Assembly (NCBI GenBank): GCA_036937835.1
Contig: CM072862.1
Span: 19,436,501-19,500,500, forward strand
DNA: 64,000 nt
Source: Pampus argenteus
Taxonomy: Eukaryota; Chordata; Actinopteri; Scombriformes; Stromateidae
Direction: 5' to 3'
Positions 22,885 to 35,700 of this stretch are shown here, piece by piece. The notes beneath the pieces are model-generated. The model ran no database searches. It was given only the letters and a program-made list of their open reading frames with translations, and was not told where the DNA came from. A program made the translations under genes and the position numbers. The stretch's first letter is position 1, and each line of letters starts with the position of its first letter.

Positions 22885-22898
22885 CCTTTCATTATCGC

Positions 22899-22924
<26 letters not shown>
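22899..22924. repeat. (GT)n microsatellite
   Basis: Thirteen GT units followed by GTATATAC. Confidence 0.95.
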
Positions 22925-22929
<5 letters not shown>

Positions 22930-25128
22930 CTGTATATTAACACACACCCATCCCCTATCCCAACGTGTTATCTAATTAGTGCTGAGACAGGTGTAAATTA
23001 TTCATTTGCAAATGTGAACATCTCATGTTGTTTTTTGTCATTTTAAATATTTTTGAAATTACCCATTACATATTTGAGACTTGACATGTCTTTAACTTGG
23101 CATGACACAAATTATTAAATGTTAATTCTTGTTCCAACGATTCAGAGAAGCAGACACAGTTTTTAAAATGTTAAAATTTGACAAAAATTACAAGACTTCT
23201 ATTAAATGACCCGTGACTTACTTTTATTTGGTACATGGGGACTTGTTGACACCACTGTTAATCTACTTGAATCTTACTTGAATATAGGAGCTTTTTAGCA
23301 GTTCTATAGAGTTTATATGAAAACAAAATTACAATGATGCAAGTACCCTTACTGCCACACATTTAGTTTTTTCTGTGCTCACAAAGTAAACTTAGTTGTA
23401 ACTTTGTTAAAATCGTGACAGTTTGTCTCAGAATATGGAAAGTAACCTTTATAAATACGCTTCGTTGTTGCAGAAAAACATGATGAATGAGAGATTGCAT
23501 TTAGCTACAGATGATAATGGGACAGAGGCTTGTCTGGATGTGACTTTGACTCTTTATAAGCTTTGATTGATAGCTCAGGGGTCAGCACTGTAAAGGCATT
23601 TTTTTGAAGTTGTTCAGTGGCACAATGTTTAGTAGCAGGTCATTGTTTACCAAAGTCGACTGCAAAATTCCTGTGGATTTTACTTTGCAACTAATAAGGG
23701 TGATTTCATTCAATGAATTCAAATTAGCTGCTTTAAATTCTAGTGTGACCAGACCTTCAAGGTATTAATGTATCCTCTCACAACTCACGGTTTCTGAAGT
23801 ACTTAAGGTACTGGCCTGATCGCCCTTAAAAAAAGTAATTGTACCTTTTTGGGTGGAGGAATACTTGTTGGTGGAGGAATAAAATAAATCTTGCTCAAAG
23901 CTGCCAACAATCTTAAACCAGCCTGTCTGGGAGCATTTATTATAAAAAAAAAAAACTGTCTGAGCTACATTCAGTCACTCCAGGATTTTGGATTAAAAAT
24001 CCTTCAATACATATTACGTTTCCCAGAATGAAATATGACATGTATCTATTGGACAGGAAGAAAGTGTTGTGTGATTGGGCACAGCATGTCTCTCCTCATT
24101 CGCCATGTAGCTAGGCCATTCAAAGTGGTTATAATGACAGCTCAAACAGGGAGCCTTGTCTGGGAATAAAGATAAGGCAGAGCAAGTGTGTGTGTGTGTG
24201 TCTATGTCTATGTGACAAGAGTACTGAGGTACAAGGAAGGGTTACAGGGAAACGGGCGGGAAGGCGAGGAGGATAGACAGATGGACAGAGAGGAGAGAAA
24301 GCAACAGATGGAGAGAGGGATATTGCATAATACCACATAAATGGCAATGATTGCTCACTGCAGCATAATATAAAGTATGGCAGCCATTACAATTTGTCTA
24401 TTGCCCTCTTTTCTCTTTCAGCAAACTTTTCTGCCATTCTCTGTCTGTTCTTCCTGTTTTGTAATCAATCAAATGAAATATATTTTCATTTTTTTTTTCA
24501 AACAATACAAGTGGTACCCAAAAAAGGTCAAAAATGATAAACCAATAAATGAAACAATTAGACCTTATAAAACAGCACAATGCAGAACAGCCATTAACAG
24601 CCATTCCAGCAGCATCTGAGACACCATGTGATAGAAATTATGTTTGCAACACTGCACCCACACCCACCACACATCACCTCCGCAACCAAGCGTTTGAGAT
24701 CCATATACGTCATATCTCGAGAGCTGTTTATGTGTTATACTTTACACTTGGAGGATGTATTGCTGAGGACCCAAGGACATGCATTGTTGAATCGAATGTG
24801 GTGCACTTTGGACACGCGACACACTCAGTACTGATAAACACCGAACAAGCTCTGCTGCTCTGTGTTTGAGCACGGAGTTTGCTAAGGAAAGATCGGGGTG
24901 TCGAAGTGGTGACCATCCTCTGCTGCTGTACTGGAGCATTTCTCTGAATTATGAAATGGATTTGGATTAGTTTTGAGTGGATATTCTTATTCAGGATAAA
25001 ATTTGCTGATTTGGAATTTGGGCCTAATTGTAAATTAGTTAAATGACGTGCGTTATAGTAGAAAAAAAACCCTAAAAAATATTGTGTGTGTTAAGCACTT
25101 AAATACATGCATGAGTTGTTTTCACCAA

Positions 25129-25131
<3 letters not shown>
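22925..25131. other. Noncoding stretch, no gene seen
   Basis: AT-rich unique DNA. A GGTGGAGGAATA phrase occurs twice in close succession near 23862-23882. A short TG tract lies at 24186-24201. No gene is supported. Confidence 0.55.

Positions 25132-25159
<28 letters not shown>
25132..25159. repeat. (AT)n microsatellite
   Basis: Fourteen AT steps followed by a T-run. Confidence 0.95.
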
Positions 25160-25168
<9 letters not shown>

Positions 25169-28100
25169 GTAAAAATAAAACTAATAATAAAACCATAAGC
25201 ATGAATGCAGCCGGCGATCAGAGCTGTACATTGAATCAGAGAATTATTTTTTTTTCAATGTACAGCTTTACAGTGGACTTACTCTAAATTAATATTTTTT
25301 GCAATGAAACATTAAACAGAGAAACATTAAAATCAGCTTGTTCTATGATCCTTGTGCTCGCTTTGTATTCAAGAACCAAGTGTATTGACTTACCTGGACT
25401 TCACACTCCAGTGGGCAGAGTTTGAGGTGAAGAGACGCTGTGCGAGGCCCGGTGCTGTTTGGTCAGGGCAGAGGCTGGGGCTGGACCTATAGGTGGATAT
25501 TATAATTCATGCAGCTTTGCACACTGACCAGGGATAAGCTCACCTCAAGGTCAGGGAGCTGTGAGTGGAATACTCATTGGGAAGTCGTGGCTTATTTTCA
25601 CATCTCTCTCCAGATCCTTCTTCATTTCCTTGCAAATGAGGAAACATTCTGCGACGTGTGGCAGATTCTCACAGAAAAAAAAAAAACCTTTATTGCTGTT
25701 GTAGTTTATCTTATTCCATACCGAGCAAGTGGTGAGTTGCCAGTTAACTACAATGGCTTTGCCTTTTGAATGCAATCCACTCCTTATCTTTAGCTGTGAG
25801 TGAGAGGAGTGAAAAGTATGTTGCAGTTTTACCACTAATGTATACAAATGTATTGCTATTCTTTAGCTTTGCAGATTTTTTTTTTTTTTTCTTAATGCAA
25901 ATATCGTATTTCAAGGATCTGCTTAGGCAACGGAAAAAAAGTGCAAGTGTGGGAGTCCCACATACAGTTTCCATTCGACATGTATATTCAAACACCATGC
26001 ATACATAATGTACATACTAATATCCACCACACCCATGCTTATACACATGCAAACACGCAAATAAAAGGAGATCCCAAGGAACACGAACAAGTATGTTTGC
26101 TATAGCCCGAGGTAAAACAGAGAACAGAAACAAAGCGGAAACCGTCTGCTCTCCATGACAATGACAAATTGATGGAGTTTACTTCTCATATATTATTTAT
26201 ATTATTTGATAGAGTTGTAGGCAATCTACATGGGAGACAAATCCAGGCAGAAAATACAGAACATCTCGGATGTTTGGATGAAAGCAGCTGGTTCCTTCAA
26301 GGCTTGAGGGATGTATGTTGTCATCCGTCGCATTTAAATGTGAACAAGACATGTTTGTTCCTATCCTCCGCAGTGCTGCAGCACCGAGCCAGACACAGAA
26401 AACATTATGATGTAGTAAATCAGTGATGTCACTCAATGGAATAAGAAGTCTAGTTTGTTACTTACAGTAAGAAAAATACAGTAATACTAACGATGGTGTT
26501 TCATGGGAAGATGACATGCCATAAGTCTATAATACAATGTGCTTCCTTCTGACAATAAAACAGAAATATTGACTGCTACAAAAGTTATTTTGTGAAAAGA
26601 TTCCCCATCTATTTATGAGCAAACAAGTAGACATCCTTAAATAGCACTTCTTTAAAATAATGATGATGATAATAATAATCAAAAAAATGCTTCACAAGAG
26701 GAAACAAAAAGACAGAATAAAAGAGACAGATAAAGATAATGAGAATAAACTCTAACAGTACAAAGATAAAGTTACTACAACAACAAAAATAGACAACTTT
26801 GAAGATGCACTCATTTACAAAACACCAATGTTTAGTATATTTCATTTCAATAAGCAAACACGAAGTAGAAATGGAACAAAAAAAAGGTTTGGAGAATTTT
26901 GTTTTTATGTTTTTTTTATGCGTTTTACTTTCATTTTTCATGTCTGATTTAATATAGCAACACACAAAACCCCTGTAAGTCTAAAACCCTTTTTAAAAGA
27001 AATATCATCAAATAGAAATATCAATATGATGGCAGGCAGAGTAGGATTTATTAAGGACAGTGGCAAAAGTATCCGTGCACTTACATCTTACATTTGTGAC
27101 TGGCTATGAGTAAAATGTATTCGTTGGCTGTATGTTTGGTAGTTCTTTGTGAAATCAGGAGTAGCATGAAAGTGTTTTCAGGATTGCAGAACTTGATTGT
27201 TTGAAGGGGTAATGTGTAAGTGTGTGAGTTTCTCTATGTGTGTGTGTGTGTATGAGGGAGCCAAGAGAGAGAAAGACCCCTGCTGTTGTTATTGCTACCT
27301 ATTTTGTTTAAGGAAGTAATTTGGCTTTAATCCATTGCTATAATATCCTGCCCCACTTTTAGTTTATAACTCCCCTCCCACTGTTTCATTCTGGCCCAGG
27401 AACAGACGTGTTTAAAACCTGAACTTGAGAGAATTTGTTTGATTGGGATACTATTTCATCACCGGTGCTTGCGGATTTGTACAGAAAATGTGAAATTGTA
27501 GCTTTTTTTTTTTTTGTTGCATATAAGCTTTTGTAGTCTATCTTTTCTATAAAACATTAGCTACATTTCATTGCCCATAAGACAACACTGCAAAAGAACA
27601 AAAGACACACGTTGATGCCGCATGAACTTGGCTTTATAGGCTGTAAATCCTACCGCTACATCCTCTCTTATCATCTCTTGTTTCCTTCTCCTGTGTGAAT
27701 GGTGTCCTTGAGTTTTACTTCTTGTGTGTATGAGTAGACGATCCTCTTTCAAGGGCTATTGTGGATTGAGGACAATTGTAATTGTGTTACTTCATGTAAT
27801 TCTACTAATGCTTCTCATGCTACTATGTATCGATGCCAATATAATGTCTTTTTTTTTTTCCCCTTGAATAGTGGATCTAATGGTATGGGAGTTAAGCTGT
27901 GTAGACTGTAGAGAGCTCTGAGACAAATGTGTGGCTTTGGGTTAACTGTCCTAACTTGAAGTGGCCTATAAGTGCAAAAAAAAGCCTATAGAACGTGGAA
28001 AAAAAGTGACAATAATAAATATAGGAAAACAGAAGAGTTTTTAAAAATATGCACGTCTAAAAATATTTCAGCCCTCGTTTACAATGGCTTTGGATGAGAT

Positions 28101-28974
28101 TTCAAGGGATAGAGAGTGATTTCCCAGTAAGTCAGACTATGTGGGTACGATTTTAAGGTTTCACACGGGAGGCTCATGTGAACATTTTAATGACTTGTGT
28201 GAAGAGTAAGAATTGTGAGAATTTTTTTTTTTTTGTCTTTAAAAAAACACAACTCGTCCTCAATCATCCACTGATGCAGAATAGAAATGCGACTATTATG
28301 AAGACTGAAAACCTCTGAAAAAAAAACCATTAAATGTACTGTGATTTCTGAAAAAACAAAAACACTATCAAAGCTCTAAATAAGAGTGATAAAGTACGAA
28401 GAGATGTGGCCTGTTTAAAGTTTGAATAGAGTGTGTAGATAAAAATAGGATCTGGTACACAAAGTAAACTCGCACAAATGACAAGTAACAAGTGGTTGAG
28501 TAAACAATATATGAATGAATGTGACATGCAACAATAGTGGGAAGAACAGTTGGTTACAGCAATCACAATGAGACGGAAGCTGTTAATGTCTCCAACAAAG
28601 GGCCTTATGATGGCTCATCTGAATATCTGAAGGTGTCATGTACATGGAGCAATATGTTTTAAAAAAATACTTCCCCTAAAAAAATAATTCTAACCATACG
28701 ATTTGAAACATATTTTAATGATTTTTGTTTTTGTGAACTGGGTCAATGAGCTAAAGCAGAATATGGGCAGCTCTGGTACTATTATACTTAGTAAAAGTTG
28801 TACATTTCAGTTAAACAGTGAGGATAAGAGTGAAGTAAGGAAGTTGTTGAAGCTCCCTTCCTGAACACGGCTCAGTGTTGATAATGTTAGACAGTAAGGT
28901 ACTCTGTCTCCCAGCTTTCTGGTCTCATATCTAATACATTAAATACATGTCTAATGAATGGTGTATAATCTAGT
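25160..28974. other. Noncoding stretch, no gene seen
   Basis: About 3.8 kb of unique AT-rich DNA with scattered A and T runs. Frames up to 118 codons (for example 26609-26965 minus) are rich in Phe, Tyr, Ile and Lys, as AT-rich noncoding DNA predicts, and have no domain. Confidence 0.55.
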
Positions 28975-29925
28975 ATCTGGAAATGGGACAACATAATTCC
29001 CTTATCTAAAGATGGCAGATTAACATTTACTGGGTAGAACAGCAGACCCATTAATATTCTCCAAGTACTCGGTAAACTGACAGAGAGAATAGTCCATTCG
29101 CAAATACAAAAATTACAAGAACTCTTATGGTTTAAATACAAGAAATACACATAATACACTTGTTGAGCCCTTACACAAATGACAGACAACTGGTTAAAGG
29201 AGATGGATAATTTTAAGTGGACAGGTGCAGTGTTATTGAACTTGAGCACAGCATTTAATGTTATAGATCATGATCTTTTAACTGGTACACTACAATGCTA
29301 TGGATTTGGACCTAGCGCCATCTCATTTATCTTTCACGCAGAACACAAAGGGTATGCCACAGGGTAGTAGTTTTGGACCACTCCTGTATTCCATTTTCAT
29401 CTCTACAGTAAGAAAATGCTTTCCTCATGTTTTAGCAAACATTCTGGAGGAAGTAGTTAAATATTTCATTTCAAGCCAACTGGACTATTACACACCTATA
29501 TGGTCATCTGCATTAAAAAGTGTACCGAGAAAACAAAAAATTGTCCAGAACAGAGCTGCTAGACCGACTCTTATATTGTCTCATAAGAACGAACACAGAC
29601 AGCATGCATCAGAAACTCTTATGGTTACCAGTAGAGAAAAGGCTTGCCTTAAGCACAGTCACTTTCTTCAGCAACAGCATTTATTTCACAACCTGAGTAT
29701 TTACACAATCACATTATCAAATGTAGTAACTTTTACCAGAACAGCAGATGATGGCTAAATCATGTTATCCTGTCAAAAATCCAACGCCTTAAAAAGACAG
29801 TAACTTATCGTGTCGTCAATCATTTGAATAGCTGACCTCTGTATATACAATGTTTTATAGCAAATCAATTCAACTACTTTAGGAATGCATTAGTTAAGCA
29901 GCTGCTCAGTAGTATAGTGTTGGTC
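28975..29925 (+). pseudogene. LINE reverse-transcriptase relic
   Basis: In successive frames the segment reads IIPLSKDGRLTFTG-stop-NSRPINILQVLGKL, then ALTQMTDNWLKEMD, then GAVLLNLSTAFNVIDHDLL, then MPQGSSFGPLLYSIF, then YFISSQLDYYTPIWSS...KIVQNRAARP, and finally KKTVTYRVVNHLNS. These are the ordered blocks of a fish non-LTR (L2/Rex-like) reverse transcriptase and its C-terminal region. It is dead: both Asp of the motif A consensus LDLSxAFD are Asn here (LNLSTAFN), the YADD block and about 150 codons around it are deleted, and stops and frameshifts occur. The exact clade is not settled. Confidence 0.88.
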
Positions 29926-30640
29926 ATGTAAAAGCGTCTTGTTGTTGTTCTCTGGTGTTCACCCTTGAAACTAATACATGAAACTAATCCATGAGACTTA
30001 ACCTAAGAGCAATCGGTCCATACCCAACCTTCTACTCACTACCAGAGTCAGGAATGAATGCATTACATACTGTACATATACATTGACATCTGTTAAAGTC
30101 TCACATACCAACTAGTATAATAAGTAAGATTGCTGTGTGAGCCACCAACAGTTGAAGCAGTAATTAATCTACAGTCTTGACTGTAGACTTTCCCCCAAAC
30201 GGTTTAGTTTATTAACGTATGATTTGACCTTATTGATGGTATTTGAGAACTTAATAATCGTGGTTTCTATTGGCAGCTTTTGTGCGAAATATTGACAGGT
30301 CTGACATAAGAGGTCTCTGGAAACCTCAAGAGCCATTAATAATAGGAAGCACTTATTTTTGTTGAATTATTTTTGTTTTTGTTAATTCTGGGTAGCTATA
30401 TCTCGTGAGCCTAAGCGATTATTTTTATTAGTGTTATTTTGTGTCTGGTAATATTGATGTAAAATTGTTTAATTGGTCATAATGGAATATGTGATGACAC
30501 TGGAATCTGCTTGTATCTGTACGTTTGACACCATTTAAATAACAAAATAATGCAATTGACGATAAGGCACATTTCATACAGACTCTTCAATCAATCTAAT
30601 GGTTGACTTATGCTTAGTCAGAGTTAGAAGACAAGAAGGA
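29926..30640. other. Noncoding stretch
   Basis: Unique AT-rich DNA between two transposon relics. The last 100 bases could hold the decayed left end of the Tc1 element. Confidence 0.5.
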
Positions 30641-31180
30641 AATCAGAAGTGTTTATAGTTGTTCCTGAACAGCCACACTCAAAGTTACAGTGAAAAGTTG
30701 ACCATCATAGAGAGAGGAGGGTGGATGTAAATATGGGGACAATGACGCACATTTTCTCTTCAGAGGCATTCATGGTGTTGCGCTTGGTTGTAGAAGGCTA
30801 CAAGAGGAAAGGAAACCATTGTCAGCGTGCAGTTTCCACAGTGTGAGTGTGAAATGTAATTAAGAGATGGCAGTTTAGGGGGAACTGGTGCAGGTCAAGA
30901 TAACCTCTGGAAAACCAAGAAAGCTCAGAGAAAACTGCTCGTATGCTGGTCAGAAAGACAAATCAAAACCCTCATTTAACTGCAAAAAACCTGCAGGAAA
31001 ATATAGCAGAGGAGTGGTGGTGCACCGCTTCACCTGTGTCCTCATCATAAGGTTAAGGCCTCAGTAAGCAAAGGTATTTTTGGAGTAAAAAAGAAGCAAC
31101 ATTTCATGAAAAGAACACCTTCCCTACTGTTAAGCATAGGGGTGGATCTCTAATGCTTGCGGTTGTGTTGCAGCACACCT
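30641..31180 (+). mobile_element. Tc1/mariner element relic, internally deleted
   Basis: A long stretch matches a well-known fish Tc1-like element. In order: 'AATCAGAAGTGTTTATAG', 'TTGACCATCATAGAGAGAGG', 'GTGTTGCGCTTGGTTGT', 'ACCAAGAAAGCTCAGAG', 'GCTCGTATGCTGGTCAGAAA', 'GGAGTGGTGGTGCACCG', then a jump to 'AGCAAAGGTATTTTTGGAG', 'CATGAAAAGAACACC' and 'GTTAAGCATAGGGGTGGATC'. The part between GTGCACCG and AGCAAAGG, which encodes the first catalytic Asp (WTDE-type motif), is deleted. The later D and E motifs are not found. Stops occur in the remaining frame. The inverted terminal repeats cannot be placed. A different family from the copy at 40081. Confidence 0.82.
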
Positions 31181-32029
31181 CTGTTGTCTGATTACATACT
31201 ATGTCAACTCTCCTCAGACTCTAAATTCACTGAGGACATTATGCCTGGCTCTTATATTCTTTTATCATTCAGTTTTGATTGATACACTGCAGGATGTATC
31301 ATAAATACACGTCAAGTGTTGAATGAATGACACATTCTACTGCAAAGTGAAATGTTGGGTTGTACAGACAGATAATACATGCAGTACATGTAAATTTGCA
31401 TGGACTGCAATAATTCATGGGTCTTTTATGCAATGCGTCTACAAAGCATGTTCTGTGTTGATATGACTTAGACCTGCTTTTCAACATCTATTCCACTGAC
31501 TAAAGAAGAAAATGACCCCTGACGGCCACTAGGGGACAGAATGTATCCTGCGAGAGGTTGAACTTCAGCTCATCAAATCTTTTCCTCACTCTCTCGTCTT
31601 TTTTGCGAACCCCTCACAGAAAAAAAAAAAAAATAGATGTACTTTACAAATGAGTGCATGCAAGCTGATATTGCAAAATATCTGTGATGTTTTACAAATG
31701 TAGAGATTTCATTCTGTCTCACTCTAAAACCAGAAGAAACAAAGACCAAGATCATATTTCTAGTTTTGTGGCACGATTTTCTACAGACTACTGGACGAAA
31801 TAATGCTTTTTGGGTTTCAGTTCTAATGATGATTTTAGCTGCAATACAGGAAGTGCAGAGAAGTCTTAAAACTCCCCCCCCCCCCATCATGAAGTTATAG
31901 ATATGGCTGCAGGAAAATAAAGCACACTATATATTTTAGGAAAAATGGTATTGTATATTAAGACACACTTCTTTCCTCTAATTTGAATGTAGCTCATATT
32001 TGCTACACCTGATTTCGTCCAAGATTTCT
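31181..32029. other. Noncoding stretch with CTCF-like core at 31526
   Basis: No gene seen. An A-run at 31620-31633 and a C-run near 31875-31885 are present. The CTCF-like core is listed separately. Confidence 0.5.
31526..31539 (+). promoter_or_regulatory. CTCF-like binding core
   Basis: CCACTAGGGGACAG matches the CTCF core with one departure (GAC for GGC). The G-rich strand is plus, the same orientation as the cores at 17915 and 57180. By-eye match only. Confidence 0.4.
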
Positions 32030-32260
32030 GGGAGTTAATGAAACATATGCAAGATGCACCTTAAGCAGCCCAACATTAGGTGTTAATTAGTGACGGCGAA
32101 TTGAAATGAATTTAACACGCAATGGCGCCCATTCATATAAACAGCAGCGCACCAGTTCATGTCCTCCCTCCTCACCTGTTTGCCATTGTCTCATTACCCT
32201 TTGTGTTTTCTATCTTGAGTCTCGCTGCTGCCGTTTCGTGTCTTCTGCTGCTTTGAGTTC
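32030..32260. promoter_or_regulatory. Candidate conserved noncoding element
   Basis: Repeat-free block with AGGTGTTAATTAGTGACGG, GAATTGAAATGAATTTAA, CAATGGCGCCC and CACCTG. Homeodomain and E-box cores combined with higher complexity than the surroundings suggest an enhancer. Not verified. Confidence 0.25.
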
Positions 32261-32716
32261 CTAATTTCAACTGTGACAACGAGTTAATTTCAATGTACTA
32301 ATTTCATTAATCTAACTGATATTTTGTAAATGGCGATATATTCGATTCAACCAGTCTTCTAACGAGGAATAATGGATTTATTAATTAAGTTATATTGAAG
32401 GTAATATAATGGGATGCATTGTAAATGGTTTACCTGTTGGCATTCAGGGCTTTATTTCTCAGAAGGATAGTGAAGAATAATGGCCTGAACACAAATTGCA
32501 TTAACATACACATAATTATTTCATTTGTATTCACTATATTCTAATCATCTGTTTATAAGATAGCTGCCAGTTGTAGTAATTGGTACAAGTACATGCGCTG
32601 ACTATGAAATCTTATATGCTGATATTAACAGCATATTGTATAGGCTGTTTATTGTTTGGTTTGGCAAACGGTAATAATATGCAGCGCAGTTATGTTAAAA
32701 GCGTACAACTTAAATC

Positions 32717-32718
<2 letters not shown>

Positions 32719-32751
<33 letters not shown>
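32719..32751. repeat. T33 homopolymer
   Basis: An uninterrupted run of 33 T. Its length is probably unreliable in the assembly and variable in the population. Confidence 0.95.
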
Positions 32752-32756
<5 letters not shown>

Positions 32757-34189
32757 TAGTAGTCAACTCGGTATCAATACTGCTTTCTAACTGGATGACT
32801 ACACACAGTGGGACTATTATTTTTTTTTTACTGACTTTTAATATTTACAGATAAATTAACTAGTGATTAACATTAGCCTCGATGAGGATCGCATATGGAA
32901 AATGAATGTGTAGTTGACATATCTTTTGACAAGATGCAGGCTTGATGGGGAAAAACTCTTTCATGACCAGTGTGTTATAGAAGCAGACCACATCATTCAT
33001 AAAATTTAAAGAGAAGCTTTGATGCTGCTAAGCAGAAGCAGTTCGTGATGCAATATGATATGGTAGGCATATATGTAATTCAAATAAAATATTATAAAAT
33101 AATACTCCAAAGTTAAAAAAAAGATGTTGACTTTAATTTCCATCCCGTTGTCCCTTAATTCATCCGTGTTGAACCATACAGTGTGTGCGTGCATGTGATG
33201 GAGACTTATCTTATGCTTCTCTTCCTTTTTTCCTTTCCATACTTCCTTTCTCTCCCTCTCTCTGTAAATTGTGTAGAGCGTCTCGGAAAGGAAGTTGGGA
33301 TCAGAGAGGCAAATCTGACAAAAGTAATACCAGTAATTAGCAAAAGATGAAAAGATGAACATAATCAAACGATGTGCCAAAAGAATTTTATGCCTGTGTG
33401 TGTATTTGTGAGTCAACGAAGCAAAATTTCTTTTGTAATTCCTCTGCAGCCTATTAGCACATTTGTTAAATGTGCTAATACGCTGCCAAGTGTTTAGTTT
33501 GACAGTGGCTCGACAAATCTAAGGTCAGGAGAAACAAAAAAAAAAATCCTGTAAAATACTACAGATAAGGGGAAAGAAAAGAAAGGTCTGATGTTTTTCT
33601 TCACAATGTGAAAATCTAAGAAGTGTTATAATTCGTGTTTAACCTAATTTATGCTACAAAGAGGTGGACTTTGACTGATATTTTCATTATTAGAAACATT
33701 ACAGGTAATGGCTAATTTAGGGAGATTATAAAATCTTTGCAATGCAGGAGAGTAATCAAAATGAATTTCATATTTAAGCAAATGGGGTAAGCCATTAGTC
33801 TTCATTATTGTCTCATTTAGTTACATTAACTGAAAACAATTGCAAGAATGGATAGAACTCGATTTAACAGGCTCGTCAGGCACCACGTTCACATAGCCAA
33901 ACTTACCTGTGTTAGTTAGATTGGAATAAAATAGTCCTTTAAACCTGAGAAAAGAACACAGCCTTGTCTGAAATGTACAGCGATAAAAAAAGTAGAAGGG
34001 AAAGGCATGCTTGAAGTGAGGGAATTAGCAAGGTGAATTATAGAATGACAGAACGTGAGCTGCATCTCAAGTTCTCCGTGTTTTTTGCGCCGACTGAGAT
34101 CTAAGCGTGCGTTTCGAGGCATTAGTGGCAAAATTAAATTGAGCTAAATATATGTCTCAAACGCTCATTTGTTAATCCTGTGTTTAGAG
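32752..34189. other. Noncoding stretch with a 13-bp palindrome
   Basis: No gene. A perfect hairpin lies at 33452-33480: 13-bp arms TATTAGCACATTT and complement around GTT. The 136-codon minus-strand frame at 33006-33416 has AT-rich composition (poly Ile/Tyr/Phe) and a basic KERER patch from a GA-rich tract. I reject it as a gene. Confidence 0.5.
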
Positions 34190-34620
34190 GTGTGATTCAA
34201 GGACGCCACTTTGATTTTCAAGACCACATTTCCAGGGGCCATTTATGTTGATTTGTTGCACAAGTGCTGCAATTAAAGCGCGCCCTTCATTGGCAGGTTG
34301 ACTTACATCCACTTAACTGCAGTATCTGCTCTTCTGTCACCCCTCCGTTGCTTTAGATTTGTCAAAGCGAGGCCATCAGTGCCAGGAAGAAGGAAAGGGA
34401 TGAGGGAACAAGACCTGTGAATTAAGGGCGTAATCATCAATATCCAGAATCACTGCCTTGTCCGGAGCTGCACAGCCATAGTTCCTTCTCTCTATTGCAT
34501 CTTGTTTGTACAAGCAGGCCATTGTTCGGTGTTCAGGTGTGCATCCTCATGTCATTCTGACCTTGAGCTTCTAATAAGATTGCATCTTTCTGGTTGTACA
34601 TTGAAAAACAAGTTGCTTGT
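34190..34620. promoter_or_regulatory. Candidate conserved noncoding element
   Basis: About 430 bp without simple repeats and with balanced composition. It holds TGCAATTAAAGCGCGCCC, TTCATTGGCAGG and GGGCGTAATCATC. It resembles deeply conserved distal enhancers. An alignment to other fish would decide. Confidence 0.28.
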
Positions 34621-34633
34621 TTATTGTGGTGGG

Positions 34634-34655
34634 TTTTTTTTTTTTTTTTTTTTTT
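34634..34655. repeat. T22 homopolymer
   Basis: An uninterrupted T-run directly after a GTGGTGGG step. Confidence 0.95.
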
Positions 34656-34889
34656 GTTCAAATCCTGGATTTGTGAGATAAACGTGTCTGACTGAATGGT
34701 ACACAACAAAAAAATGAAGAATACTGGCAGGTGTGAAGGGGAAGTCTAAAATATCAAACTACTGACTCAAATACAAAGAAAAAAAGAAAAAGATATTATC
34801 TTTAGCAGTTAGAGATCACAGTCTGACTCTTCGTGACTAGGCGGCGTCTATGTAAATACCTCTGTACTGCTGTTTAACATTTCCCTGAC

Positions 34890-35280
34890 TAATGCAACAC
34901 TAGAAGCCTCGTCAGCCCCCGTTGGGCAGCCTGCTGAGGTCAGCATCCACAACATGACAGGTCCTGCTGCCCATCTCCTTTTGGGGCACGGCATTACCAT
35001 ATAAACTTTGTTAATGACCTTGTCATTTACACAACTTAATTACCAGAGTTGTGTCCCCTGAACATCTTCCCATATGAATTATACATCAGGAAAGCGGCTT
35101 CGGATGAGGTTTGATAACGGTATGCCAACTCAAACGGGTTCAGTTTCAGTAAGTCACGTGTGTCTCTAATGTGATGAATTGCCCAACACTTTGTTGGTGG
35201 TGTGTCATAATCAAAGTAGGGATAATGCAAAGTCGCTGTAATCACTCCATTGCTGATTTGGTCCACCATATATTGGGTAT
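34890..35280. promoter_or_regulatory. Candidate conserved noncoding element
   Basis: Non-repetitive block with TTGTTAATGACC, ACTTAATTACCAG, TCACGTGTG (E-box) and AATCACTCC. It contains a 77-codon minus-strand frame from an ATG at 35269 to 35036 (starts MVDQISNGVITATLHYPYFD). This has unusually protein-like composition for this window, but I recognise no family and see no splice sites or polyadenylation context that would make it a gene. Regulatory use seems more likely. Confidence 0.28.
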
Positions 35281-35700
35281 CAAAGAGTATTTGTAACTTT
35301 TATTTTATTATTAATTTGTATGACACTTACTGAGGAATGAATGCCAAAAAAATCTGCAATATGAAACTAATCGGGTACTTAAGTTTCCTAATCAGAATGA
35401 ACATGGTCACCAATCATTATAATGCCACACTTTAAAAACTGCATTTGAACATATCTAGTTAGGCTATTAACTACTAGTCACTAATACTCACATTGGCATG
35501 TCAACATACTGTACAATAACACTCGGTGGATCACTGTAGGCCAGTGTCTAAATGGCAATTTACTCATATCACAGTAAACTTGTTCATTTATTCTGGTCAT
35601 TTCATAGTTATTGATGATGTCTGAAATGTGACATTAACTTTGTTGCTTCAGGTAAACAAGTGGAGTTTTTTTATTTTATTTTTAGCATGTAGCATTAAGA
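35281..35700. other. Noncoding stretch
   Basis: AT-rich DNA with no recognised feature. Confidence 0.55.

Noticed and set aside
33006..33416. 136-codon minus-strand gene
   Set aside because: Composition is that of AT-rich DNA plus a GA tract (KERER...). No domain, start context or splice sites support it.
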